Of a stretch of 64,000 nt of DNA, positions 35,971 through 47,810 are shown one piece after another; within the stretch, counting starts at the first letter, position 1; each line of letters opens with the position of its first letter. The notes beneath the pieces were generated by a model. That model saw nothing but the letters and a program-made list of their open reading frames with translations, ran no database searches and was not told the origin of the DNA. Origin of the DNA: Rallus limicola (taxonomy: Eukaryota > Chordata > Aves > Gruiformes > Rallidae); assembly GCA_022605955.1 (NCBI GenBank), contig JAKCOZ010000011.1, positions 2,662,537 to 2,726,536 of the forward strand. The letters are read 5' to 3'. A program made the position numbers and the translations under genes.

Positions 35971-36197
35971 CTTGGGACATACTTTTTCCTAAGGAGATGG
36001 TATAAAAAGAAAGTCTGTCTTCCCTTGTTTTGAGTTGTTTTCTGTATTACTGTCGTGCTTATTATCTAACTATTATCTAATACAAGGTAGAGAAATACAA
36101 TCAGAAAATGCAGCAACTTTGAGGAAAATCGAAGTAGAAAGTGATGAAATAAAAAACAAATTAGATTATCTTCCATATAAAATGAGGCAAAAAAATA

Positions 36198-36283
36198 ATC
36201 ACAGAATCACAAGGTTGGAAAAGACCTTTGAGATCATCAAGTCCAACTGTTCCTGTCCTATGCTAAACCATATCCCTAGAATA
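36198..36283 (-). mobile_element. CR1 LINE, short 3'-end fragment
   Basis: ATCACAGAATCACAAGGTTG, then AAAAGACCTTTGAGATCATC, AAGTCCAACTGTTCC and ACCATATCCCTAGA. About 85 bp remain. Confidence 0.92.
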
Positions 36284-36930
36284 AAAACGTATTTAAAATT
36301 ATAACTACATAAATGATCTTATAAATATCATATAAACAACAGCTATAGTATTAGTGTTCTGTCACTGTGCTGTTAGGAATGCTTTTGGACAAGTAATAGA
36401 TTTTCTTGTGTATTCTTTGAGGAATAGGGATAAATATATCTGGACTGAAAAATTATGGATCCCAGATTATGTGATACTCTTACAAAGTCTAGGGAATAAA
36501 TTGGAATGTTTTGTACTTCTTTATGCTACTAAGTATTTCAGTCCCAGATAGGAAAGTGATAAATTCAGTGACATTTTTCAAAACCACCTGTCTTCTGTGT
36601 AGTATCTTCATTGCATTGTTGTGTGTTCATATGACCACATTTTTGACCTTTTCATTAGATACATTGATTTTTTCAGTATTTGAAAGTCTGCAAGAAATGT
36701 TTTTCTTCCAAGACAAAGCTTATAGTTTCTGCAAGAGCAACAGTTTGTTTGTTTGTTGCCATTTTTTCAGAAAACATATGGTATAAACGAGTTATGCTGG
36801 TTATTCTGGGCTCCACAGCAATGTAAGGGGCTGTCAATAATACAAGTTTGCTATTAAGAGGTTTAAGTTCTATGATTCCCTGTATTCCTTCTGTAGTTAA
36901 CCCTCCATTTTATTAATAAACTTTGTAATT

Positions 36931-36971
36931 CATAGAATCATCGAATGGTTTGGGTTGGAAGGGACCTCGGA
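36931..36971 (-). mobile_element. CR1 LINE 3' tip, first of three stacked
   Basis: CATAGAATCATCGAATGGTT, then GGGTTGGAAGGGACCTCGG. It is cut off after about 41 bp where the next CR1 terminus begins. Confidence 0.85.
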
Positions 36972-37063
36972 AATCATAGAATGTGTAAGGTTGGAAGGGA
37001 CCTTTAGAGGTTATCTAGTCCAACCCCCCTGCAGTGAGCAGCGACATCTTGAGTAGATCACTG
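36972..37063 (-). mobile_element. CR1 LINE 3' fragment, second of three stacked
   Basis: AATCATAGAATGTGTAAGGT, then GGACCTTTAGAGGTTATCTA and the hairpin-like CCCCCCTGCAGTGAGCAG. It ends about 20 bp before the third terminus. Confidence 0.88.
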
Positions 37064-37081
37064 TATCAACCATGATGGTAA

Positions 37082-37305
37082 AGAATCATAGAATCTTTTA
37101 GGTTGGAAAAAAACTTCCAAGATCATTTAGTCCAACCAACCATCCCCCTACCACCTCTATGACTCACTAACTATGTCTCTAAGTACCTCATCCAACCTCT
37201 CCTTGAACACCCCCAGGGATGGTGACTCCACCACCTCCCTGGGCAGCCTCTTCCAATGCCCAACTGCTCTTTGGGAGAAGAAATATCTCCTCACTTCTAA
37301 CCTGA
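37082..37305 (-). mobile_element. CR1 LINE 3' fragment, third of three stacked
   Basis: AGAATCATAGAATCTTTTAG, then CCTTGAACACCCCCAGGGAT and CCTCCCTGGGCAGCCTCTTC. It stops near CTTCTAACCTGAT. Confidence 0.92.
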
Positions 37306-40302
37306 TAATAGAAAGATAATAGTAAAGTCCCAACTTTTCTGCAGATAGCTACAGATAGCAGTGTTTGGGGTAGAAAGGCTTTGTTAAAGCCAAGGGAGCA
37401 AAGGAAGAGCAGCAGCAATTCATTCATACTGACATAGCATTTAAGACCGGTAGGGGCTTACTGCATTATTTAATTTGACAACTTTTACATCACAGGTCAT
37501 TACATTTCATTGAGATACTGTTTGATTAAGCCCTGTCACTTTTTTTTTCTTTGCATTTACCTGGTACTGGTCTGAAATGTCTCTTCCAGTAGGAAATTTG
37601 AATTTATTTGGAAACATCAGAAAACTGAAGAATCAATCACTTCCCTTGGTTTATAGAGCATAGGGTTATAGGAGCACAAAAAATCCAGTGATTTAATTGA
37701 GCATTATAGTGCTTTATAGCAGATAACCAACCATAGTATCTGAAATACATGCCTACTTTTCCATCTGAATTTCCCTGGTTTCCACTCATACCACGGGCTC
37801 TTGATACTCCTTTTCACTGCTTGTTCAAAAACTCCTTTTCCACTTAGTCATTCTCTTCCTAGGAAGATGCTTATATCCTTTCATTAAAAACCTCTGGGTT
37901 TACTTATTGAAAGGCTAACATGTTATACCCTTTGTGGCTGTCAGTGAAACTACTTTTGAAGATGTAGTTGATGTCAGGGTTGACCTCTTTTTACTCAGGC
38001 ATCCCAATTCAGTCACTCTCCAAATTTATTGCAATATTGCAATCAAATCCTGTAGTTACTTCCTTGTCTAATGCCACCCTTGCACTTTCTTCAAAGATTG
38101 TTCCCCATCTGCAGGTATGATGTGTGGAGATTTTACTTATGACTGTTTTTAATATGTTTTTGAGTGAATGGGCCCAGCGCAGCAAGGAATCACTTTATAG
38201 AACTATCCTATCCCCCTTCTCATCTTAGTTGCCCAAAGATTCTGTAAGTTGAGACTTTTTATTCCTTTAAAATTACCAATGCAAGACTTTAACAGACTTT
38301 GTACCAATCCCTGCAGAGGACAGATAATGCTGCCAATCAGAGCTTGTTCCCTTTAGACAATTTTTTCAGAACTGTCATTTAGCCAATTCTTAAGCTATTT
38401 AACATGTGAACTATTGATACTGCATAGTGCTAATTTTTTAATCAGACTGTCATGAAGTAAGTAATAAGTCAAATGCGTTAATAAAGTCTATTACATCCAT
38501 GCCATTACATCCTACATTTATTACAACTAGACTTGTCATTTCATGAGAGAATGAAATGGAGTTTTGCTGACAAGACCTATATTCCATACAACAGTGTTGA
38601 CTGGCGTTAATTATACACCTATCGTCAACATTTTATCTCCAGTTGAATGCCACATGAAATACTCTGTTGTGTTGTCCAGGAGTAATGTCAGGAGTAACCC
38701 TTAAGATGACGTGGTTCATCCAGTTCAGTGATCTCTGGTGTATGTTGGCCAACAAAGCAACAGAACTCAAAGCAGAGATAGCTCATATCACATATCACAA
38801 CCCAGTTGGTTTCTCTAGGATGCAGACATTACTCCCAGTACAAATGCTAAAGAAGCTTTCTGCTGATACCTGCAAGAAACCACTGGGGTATTTTATGAAC
38901 CTGAGAATTATTTTCAATTAAGTTAAATCAGAATATGCTCTAGGAGCATGCTTAATGCACTCCAACTGTGAAAAGCACTCAGTCCAGAGTGAGCCCAAAG
39001 TAATCCCTCCTGAAGTGCTTAGTGTGTGGACATTCAGCCTAATGAAGACATAACCACTGGACAACATGGTAAAATGTGGCTGTTTCCTTTTGTCCTAAGA
39101 CTATATAATTGTCTGTTACGGTTTTTCCTTTTATAGTTCTTCAATGTACAGCTATTTTAAAAATAAGAATAGAAAAAGTAGAGCCACTAGTTAGTAGCAT
39201 CTTGCTTTCAAGAGTTCTGATTATCAAAACCAATTTGCTCCTCAAAGAATATATAAGGTTTTAGCAAATAAAAGTAAGACCTTTTTAATAGCTATACCAT
39301 ATATTTTAAAAATACTTGCAAATAAGAAACAGGTTCATTTAGTTTAATTTTAAAATGTGACTCAGTTTCTATGAAAAAAATTGCAATAACATTTTTGTAC
39401 CCCAGTTTTCTGTCACCTTTATTCTCTTAATTTTTATTTGATGGGGTAAAAAAGTGATTCTAACAGTGGCATTTTATAGTCACTCATTCTTCTATCAGCG
39501 AATTCGATTGTAATTTAAAATTTTCATTTACTGTGTAATTAATCTTTCCTCTACTAAAAGAAATAAATAAAATTTAAGGAAATTCCCTCTTCAGATGTAT
39601 GCACCACATTATAGCTGCTGTGTGCTGCTTTCTGTAGGCACTGGAAGAGACACGATTTCCTGTGGTCCAGGCAGAAATTTCTAGAGTTTATGGAAAATTT
39701 TATTTTGATTAACAACTTCAAAATTGTCTGGCCCACAGTGATAAATTGCCTTCTTGCTGTATAAGATTGGCATATTTAAATACAACTGTATAAAAGAGCA
39801 CGGATCACACTGAGAAGGTAAAGCATTATATTTTGTAAAGCAGAAATTCACAGCGGATAATAAACCAAGCATTATCTCCTAGTTCAGTGCTAACAAAGTC
39901 ATTAAAGTTATTGGAAATATAAAGAAGAAAGTAGCCACATGTTAGTGCTATTGTTTGCCTGAATATATTTTACAGTCTCTTCCCAACAGTGGGAAAATCA
40001 CCCTGAAAAAACTAAAAGGTAGTCTGTAAGCTATGAGTTGCAGGAGGTGAATGCGTAGGGCCAGGCTGCTCACCATCTCTGCAAGCATACAAGGGGCTCT
40101 CAGAAGAAGCCAGTGGGAGCCACATTGATGAAGACAGTTGGTTCTTCACATATAGTGTGGTGGATATATCACAGATGTGTTTTCAAGCCTTCCTTGGACA
40201 TCTGCTTATGGCCATGGGCAGAGAGAGGCTGGTGGCCTGAACTAGGACATTCTTATGCGATCAAAATTGGTTGCAAAAATGATCATGCAATGGATTAGTT
40301 AG

Positions 40303-40838
40303 AAAGACTGTATTGTATCAGCAATAGTGTGGCAAGCAGGACCAGGGCAGGGATCATCTCCCTGTCCTGGGTACTGGTAAGGCCACCCGTCGAGTGCTGG
40401 GTTCTGGTTTGGACCCCTCACTATAGGAAGGATATTGAGGTGCTGGAGCATGTCTGGAAAAGGGCAATGGAGCAGTAAAGGCTCTGGAGCACAGGTCTGA
40501 TGGGCAGCAGCTGAAAGAACTGGGGCTGTTGAGCCTGGGGAAGAGGAGGCTGAGGGAAGAATGTAATCAGGTTCTGCCAAGGAACAAGCAATAGGAAATA
40601 CCCTCAAGTTGTGCCAAGGGAAGTTTAGATTGGATATTAAAATGTCTTCTCTAAAAGGGTTCTCAAGTGCTGGAACAGGCTGCCCAGGGAAATGGTTGAG
40701 TCACCATCCCTGGAAGTATTGAAAAGATGTGTAGATGTAGTGCCTAGGTTTAGTGGTGGCCTTGGAAGTGTTAGGTTAACAGTTGGACTTTGATCCTAAA
40801 TGTCTTTTCCAACCAAAACTATTCTATGATTCTATCAA
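40303..40838 (+). mobile_element. CR1 LINE 3' fragment
   Basis: Sense copy from GACTGTATTGTATCAGCAAT through GAAGAGGAGGCTGAGGGAAG to the terminus ACTATTCTATGATTCTATC. A deletion near 40560 removes the segment between the end of ORF2 and the ACAAGC part of the 3' UTR. Confidence 0.94.
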
Positions 40839-43800
40839 TTCACTTAAAATGTTCAGGGGAAAAAAAAAAAATCACAGACTTCCTAGTAAGGGGAAGAAAC
40901 CAGAAATTTTATTAACGATAACTACAGCATAATAAAATTTCCCAGCCTAGCTGGAGAAACAGATGCTCAAAAGACCTACTCCTTTTTCAAGTAATACTTT
41001 GCATATTCACTTGGGCCTAGGCTTTAGCTACACAAATTGCTTTAGCTCCAGAATCAATAAAGGCTGAAATGTACATCAGCTGAATGTCTGCCACCCATTT
41101 CTTTACATTATGTTTAGACATGTACTACATTTAGACCCAGTGGGTAAAGAGAGGCAAGTCCTTTTTTATTAAACTGGGGCAGGAGGGAATAGTTTTGTCG
41201 TGGCTTGAGTTTTATTATTTAATTCACCCAAGGCTGGGCTAGATAGAGATGAAGCCCACATGTCATGTAGCTGCTGGGTGGCTGGGTATTCACAGGTGAG
41301 GTGCTCTCAAGCCTGCCCTTTGAAGTTGTTCCACTTTGCTGGAAATAATTAAATGCTTACTGGATACAGCAAGTTAAAAAGAATGAGTTCACTTCTATAA
41401 ATCTGTCGGCTTGGGCACTCACCTGGGAGATGATTAAGAAGGTGAAAATCTAAACACTATTAGGAAGAAAAAAAATTGAAAGGAAGCACTGAGGTGTCAC
41501 TCAGATGTCTTTTTTTTCCCTTGCTCTTTACAGGAACATTTTTTGCCAGAGTTTGAATCCCTACTGAAAGAGCTCACTGTAGCTAATCCTCTGAGAGTGG
41601 CTATGTTTTCTAAGTGGGAAATGGATATAGGATAAACAGACAATCTGCCGTTGGCACACAGCCCTCTCTGCCACGGTGTAATAAAGTCTTATCATCTGCA
41701 GTGAGGTTCTTCAATGGCTAAGCTCCTTCTAAAGCTGAAGGAGAACTGAGCACCATAACTGGAAATCCGATAATGGCACCTATAAATAAAGGATTTCTAT
41801 TTGCACAGTTAACAGCAAATGAAATTATATTTAGTGGTTCAATACATTATTCAAAAAACACGGTTCACACATTGAGCTTTTTTTGGTAGGAGGCTTCTAG
41901 AAATGTTCTTACTTGTTAAAACTTTTGTAAGTTAAAGTGAAGCATGCTGTCACTGGGGAACATTCGAGATTGGTTAATTAAAAGCAATAGGTGAACTGAG
42001 GACACCACGACTCTCTGACTTAATATAAATGGACTTTTCATGAAAAATTCTGGAGGAGGCACTAAGGTGAAGAGCTGAGCATCACTGAAAGAACAGAATC
42101 TATCACCAGTCATTTAAAAACATTTCAGCTGCTCAGTGTTAGCCTGTTAAATTCCTTTTTGAAAAGATACGCAGCTTTTCTGAGAACAGGTGGGTTTAGT
42201 GTTTGATTACTGTCTCTCAATGGTAAGAAATCTTAAAAAAAATTTGATTAGAAATACTGGAATGAATTTATTTTCAATACAGAGGTTAGCTGGTTTGATG
42301 CCTGCTCTGTTGTTTTGCTGGTGTACCACACCAAACATATGAAACTCAAACTGAAATGTGATTATTCTGTTTTCATTGTCAAACTTAAGCCTAATGCTAA
42401 AAGTGATATAAGATGATGAACAGGGAGAACACAATTTAAGTTCCCTTTTGCTATTGTGGCTGCAGCTGAGTCCTATTTGGCACCGATGAACTGGTAGTTT
42501 CCATGTGCTACTTAGTGTAACCTCCTAGTATCTTTTGATTCCTTTTTTTGAGAGACATATTGGAAAGATGGCTCGCTCTCTTTTCCTTTCTCCTTGATGC
42601 TGTTTCCTCTCTGTCCTTCTGCTAGGAAATTTTGTGGTTAATTTGTCCAACATGGAGCCTTTTACCTGTCTATTTGCTCATGTGTACCTAGCTGATTGGC
42701 ATAGTTTCCACTAAAATTGTTGAGAAGTAGCAGTGATCACTACAAATGATTAAGATTGGCCCTAGTAGATATCACCTCACCATATTCTCAAAGAAAATCC
42801 ACTAGATTGTGGAAAGGCTTTGAGGAAAATTAGAGGTGAATCTGATAGGACCAGCAGCATTACCTCCTTGCTTTTCCTCTGAGGATGAATATTGATTTTA
42901 AATATGCTCTAGGTTCTAACAGTCTGTTAGCCACACATCTGAGGGTTTTTTCCTCGAGGTCAGGCTATAGTTCTAAGAGTAGCACCGTTATTTCCTTATT
43001 CAGAGGAAAAGAAGAAAGCTGATTCTTTGAACTTCTGGATTAGTCAGAGCAGACAGTGTTGACAAGATGTAATTGCTGCTTCAATTGAGAGGAAAGGTAA
43101 TGCCTCTGTTGTTTTGAAGTTCTTTAAGAAACTCTCTTGTGATCTAAAGCTAGTCATCTCAGACAAGCAATTTGCTCCTGAGTGATAAGAACCTTTCATA
43201 AGATTCACACTGGTTTACAAGAAAACCCACAACAACCAACAAAAACCCCATAAAAAAATAACCCCACTAATAAGTCAGAAGCCACTCCTCAATCTCTTTT
43301 TAGTTATACAATGTAGGCTTGCAAGAGCTTGACAAACCACTGTCCTCCTTTATCTCAACCAACAACAAAAGTCCTGACCTGAGCTTCAGCTGAGGCAAAC
43401 CCCATTATTTTCACTGATAATCTGTATGAAATCATGAAATCTGGAATAAATTCTATCCCTGACCTAAGATGACCATCAGCTTCACTTCATTATTAAATCA
43501 ATTATCTTTGACTTGTATTTTTATTCTACTAAATTTATGATACCCCTCTGCTAACCTACTATCAAAATTTGACTTCAGATAACGAGTTGTTTCCATGGAC
43601 TTCAATAGGTGTAGTGCATGTGAGAGAAGAATTGCGTCATTATCTGCCTGGATAGGACCGTGGTGGACTGGGGGATGTGGTTTTTGCCACAGGTTACATG
43701 AAATTTGTGTGGTTTTGTCTTTTAATCCCAGTGAGCATATCTTTGTTGTATTGCAGAGCATGCTGGATTGGAACCAATTTCATTTCATCAAAATGTTCAC

Positions 43801-43931
43801 TACAAATACATGTCCACTTTTACTCCTCAGCATTCTGGGCTAAATTTGATCCTCATCTTTTAAATCCCTTTTAATACCTAGATCACCCCTCTGTGCCTCA
43901 TTTAGGTATTCTTCATTTTAGATTAAGTGCC

Positions 43932-44348
43932 TTGATTAAGGGAGTGGAACCTCTTCCTTATGAGGAGAGGCTGAGGGAGATGGGCCTCTTTAGCCTGGAG
44001 AAGAGGAGGCTGAGGGGTGACCTCTTTAATGTCTATAAATATATAAAGTGGCATATGGAGCCAGTCTCTGCTCAGGGATGTCCAATGATGGGATAAGAGG
44101 CAATGGGTGCAAGCTGGAGCTTAGGAGGTTCCATGTGCACATAAGGAAATATTTTTCCCTGTGAGGGTGATGGAGCCCTGGGCCAGGCTGCCCAGAGAGG
44201 TTGTGGAGTCTCTTTCTCTGGAGACCTTCAAACCCACCTGGATGTGTTCCTGTGTGATTTAGTCTGGGTGATCCTGCTCTGGCAGGGGGCTTGGACTAGA
44301 TGATCTTTGAAGGTCCCTTCCAACTTCTAACTTTCTGTGATTCTGTGG
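43932..44348 (+). mobile_element. CR1 LINE 3' fragment
   Basis: An ORF2 tail is readable as [20 protein letters not shown] (43930-44000), then [11 protein letters not shown]. The 3' UTR ends CTTTCTGTGATTCTGTGG. It is closest to the copy at 33490. Confidence 0.95.
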
Positions 44349-44667
44349 TATAATCCTATCATACTGTTATATCTCTCATATATCCTTTTTGTTTCTTTAT
44401 AGCTTGGGTTTTTTTTTTAAATCCGAATTTCTCTTGGTTTTCAATGATTCTTTTAAATCATCGTTTCTGCCAAACATTCCTCCCTTACTCTTTGTCTCTG
44501 ATTATTTTCTTGTTTGGTGACAGTTAATCCAGAACCCATTCACAGATTTGTTACACTGTGTGAAATTCAGCAATTCTGAGTATATCTGAAGTTTATGCTG
44601 ATATAAATGAAACAAAACCCTGGCCTAGACTGATCAAGGAGCCTGTTACATACCCACCCAACAGCAG

Positions 44668-45196
44668 ATCATAGAATCATAGAATGGCATGGGTTAGAAA
44701 GGACCCCAAGGATCACAGAGCTCCAACCCCCTGCCACAGGCAGGGCCACCAACCTCCAGGCCTGGAGCTACACAAGGTTGCCCAGGGCCCCGGGCCACCT
44801 GGCCTTGAACAACCCCAGGGATGGGGCACCCACCCCCTCTCTGGGCAGCCCCTTCCAGCCCCTCACCACTCTCTCTGCAAAGAAATTCCCCTCAATCTCT
44901 TCTCTAACCCTTCCCTCCTTCAGCTTCACTCCAGCCCCCTTGTCCTGACAGTCTCTGCCCTTTGAACAAGCCCATTCCCCTCTTGTTCCTCTGCTCCCTT
45001 CAGGGATGGGCAGGCTGCAATGAGGTCCCCCCCAGAAGCAGCCCTCTCTTCTCCAGGCTGACCCAGCCTAGCTCCCTCAGCCTCTCTTCATAGGAGAGCT
45101 GCTTCAGCCCTCTGAGCATCTTTGTGGCTCCTGTGAACTGTCTCCAACAGTTCTACATCTTTCTTGTGTTGGGACCCCAGATCTGGCTGTCCAGTT
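44668..45196 (-). mobile_element. CR1 LINE 3' fragment, long and little diverged
   Basis: Antisense copy with an intact terminus (ATCATAGAATCATAGAATGG), the CTCCAACCCCCTGCCACAGG hairpin, GAGCTACACAAGGTTGCCCA and CTTCTCCAGGCTGACCCAGC, ending near CAGATCTGGCTGTCCAG. It faces tail-to-tail with the CR1 ending at 44348. Confidence 0.96.
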
Positions 45197-46187
45197 GACT
45201 TTTTATTTATTATGATTTAACTGAAGAATAGGATAAGTTGGGTTTTTTCCCCCATCAACATGTATATTATGACAACAAACATGCCTATATTTATAAAAAG
45301 TAAAATATATACTATTTACAAAGCATAATGTATAAAATCCTTGTGTAGCAGTGAGTGCAATGGACTTTTACCCTGAGTTGTTGAAACGCTCTTCAATCTG
45401 TTACTTACAATTGGAGTAAATGATGTGACCAGTTTCTATGCATTTTATAAAGAGGGAACTTTTAGTACTATTGTGAGTGATTATATGCATAAAGAATGCA
45501 AAAGTCATGCCCAAAATGTAAGTGAAAAATAGGAATGATATGTTTTAATGTGCTGTAACACCTGCTAATCTTCCTTGAACTTCTGTCATGAAGTGCAGTC
45601 AGTCTATCTTTGACTCTTTTTGAAGCCATTTAGCATTAGTGATTTGGATGATGGGAAATAGCCTGAAAATATTTTTATGATCTTGTGTAAACACACCCTT
45701 GACATTTATTTTTGTAATCAGTTGTTTTTATCCATATCTTACCTCATGGAAATGAAGCTCAGTTTTATACTGTCAAGACAATTTAGACATACAAGTTTTG
45801 ATATTTTAATGTTGCATTTAGAATATTTTGAAGTATTTTACTACTTTTCAGTTACAAATATTTAAGAACTAATTTTTTTTATAAATCTCATTTAGTCATA
45901 ATTTCTGTAAACTGACAAACTGCTGTAATAACATTGCTATCTTACCTTATTGCCTCTCTGGATAGTTTATTTCATGATGGCCTTGGCCAAACTAACAGAC
46001 ATCTTAGAGTTGGCACGTATATAAAATTGTGTGAAAAAAGGCTTAAATGTAAGCGATGGTAAATCAAAACATCTTTAGGAAAAGAAAGGATTGTGCTTTG
46101 AATTTCAGATATAAAAAAAAAAAAACAAACTAGATATGGTCTAGCTAATTGTCACTAATAGCATCTGATTTTATTTTGTCTTTTAAG

Positions 46188-46292
46188 GTAAAACTGGCCA
46201 CACAGAGGCTGTACGAGTAGTATATCAGCCAGAAAACATCAGCTTTGAGAAACTGCTCAAGGTCTTCTGGGAGAATCATGACCCGACACAAG
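46188..46292 (+). CDS. MSRA: MSRA internal exon with the GHTEAV and WENHDPTQ segments
   Basis: This is the next MSRA exon, 41.5 kb downstream of the GCFWG exon. Seen: a good polypyrimidine tract (TTTTATTTTGTCTTTTAAG) ending in AG at 46186-46187, then GT + 34 codons + G, and donor GTAGAG from 46293. It is 105 bp, phase 1 at both ends. Spliced to the previous exon it reads [11 protein letters not shown]. The Glu of GHTE (46205-46207) is 43 residues after the catalytic Cys, matching active-site Glu94 of E. coli MsrA. The rest reads [11 protein letters not shown], then [14 protein letters not shown], all typical of the family. The following exon, expected to begin with the second half of a Gly codon and to encode a MRQGNDHGTQYRS-like segment, was not found in the remaining 17.7 kb. 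Because both exons are symmetric, skipping either would keep the frame but remove active-site residues. Confidence 0.96.
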
Positions 46293-47082
46293 GTAGAGTG
46301 ATGAGTGAGCCAGTATTTAATTATCTTACTAATTACAGCTGGGATAATTAGTGTTTGAGCTGCATGGAAGAGATGAACCTTGAAATCACACTGGAGCTCA
46401 AGAATATGATTGCAGACATTTATTGACAGAGAAAGAGAGGGAGCGAGAGAATGAGAGTAGAGAAACTCACAATACCCCTCCTCCTTTACAGCTGTCTGTG
46501 CTGGGAAAATTCCCACAGAGAGCCACAGTAGACAATAGAAATTTTTTTTTTCAACTTTGATTATGACAATTTCTTCTGTAATGCTATCTTTTGTCTCTTA
46601 AATTAAAGCATATTTCTTTCACAGCTTTAGAGCTGGTCATTTTATTTGTGCCAAGGACCTTTATCCTTCATAAAAAATTTTGGGTTTTTTTTCTCTTTTT
46701 TTAAAGGCAGTGACTATCTTTTATGATTAGAAAAAGAAAACAAAAAGAGGTAAGAGATGGTACATAGAGGCAGTAATAGAGCATTCTAGCTATTTGCTGT
46801 ATTCAAACCTTTTGATTTAATTTATCTTTCTTGGAAGAGGCTTCATGATGACATTACACACATCTGTGCAAACATAAATGGGAAACTGTGTTGAGAAAAC
46901 ATTTTACATGTTTATATAGTTTCAATAAACATCATCCTTTCTACCATTTCCCAGAAATATTGCACACAGTAACTCATTTCAATGTTTTAACAGCTATCAT
47001 AATTATGCCACTTGTATCTACATCTGGGAACAAAAAATGCAGATGATACCTTCAAAGTGTGATACCACCCTGGGAAAAAAGT

Positions 47083-47395
47083 AACTGGGAAGGATCCAGG
47101 GGTTATGGTGGATAAGTGTCTTTCACTGAGCCCACAGCACAGTGCAAAGACAAAAATGGCTATTGCAACTCCTGCCTATATGAAAAGGGAAGCCATAGTC
47201 AGGAGCATGAATGCTGTTTTCTGTATCCACATTCAGTGAAATCTCAGACCCTTTAGTGCAGTTTTGGTCTCTACATAACAGATATTGTGCAGAGATTTTG
47301 CTGGGGATTCAAGAGAGACAGAAAAAGGATATAGAGCCTAAAAAAATAGCCTGGTACTGTGAATAAACATGTTCAACTAGTTGAAGAGATCTAAC
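47083..47395 (+). mobile_element. Old, diverged CR1-like fragment
   Basis: Retains the order of CR1 ORF2 landmarks with many changes: GGATCCAGGGGTTATGGTGG, AGTGCAGTTTTGGTCTCTAC and GAGACAGAAAAAGGATATAG. There is no 3' terminus. It could be another old LINE. Confidence 0.55.
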
Positions 47396-47438
47396 GCTAT
47401 AATCAAGTAATCTTTATAGGTACTTACATGAGGAGCAG

Positions 47439-47810
47439 ATCATAGAATCATAGAATGCTTTGAGTTGGAAGGGACCTCAAAGATCATCTAGTTCCAACAC
47501 CCCTGCCTCCACTAGACCACGTTGCCCAAAGCTTTAACCACCCTGGCCTTAAGCATTTCCAGGGATGGGACTTCCACACCCTCTCTGGGCACCCTGTGCC
47601 AGGGCCTCCCCACCTTCAGATAAAGAATTTCTTCCTAACATCTAATCTAAACCTGCCCTCTTTGAGCTTGAAGGCATTACCCCTTCTCCTGTCACTACGC
47701 TCCCTGATGAACAGTCCCTCTCCCACTTTCCTGTAGGACCCCTTTAAGTATTGGTACACTGCAATTAGGTTTCCCTGGAGCTTTCCTACTCCATGCTGAA
47801 CCTCACAGTG
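47439..47810 (-). mobile_element. CR1 LINE 3' fragment
   Basis: Antisense terminus ATCATAGAATCATAGAATGC, then CTAGTTCCAACACCCCTGCC, GCATTTCCAGGGATGGGACT and CATCTAATCTAAACCTGCCC. It is 5'-truncated near CATGCTGAACC. Confidence 0.95.

Larger units (their letters stand above)
4720..46187 (+). other. MSRA: MSRA 41.5-kb intron between the two exons
   Basis: The whole interval between the two exons is non-coding apart from mobile-element remnants. It contains about 28 CR1 pieces and two solo LTRs. Stretches over 300 bp in which I saw no gene and no repeat beyond those listed separately: 4720-5775, 6475-7980, 9810-11400, 12365-13270, 13910-19400, 20025-21695, 22170-23260, 23530-26260, 26595-27325, 28320-28740, 28840-30570, 30650-31625, 32310-33490, 34270-35795, 36290-36930, 37310-40300, 40840-43930, 44350-44665 and 45200-46187. 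These are AT-rich with scattered poly-A and poly-T runs. Open frames inside them are short and have no recognisable domain or flanking splice-site pair. Confidence 0.9.

Noticed and set aside
43498..43843. Overlapping open frames on both strands (82-87 codons)
   Set aside because: Each is the shadow of the other in unique DNA, with no domain or splice support.
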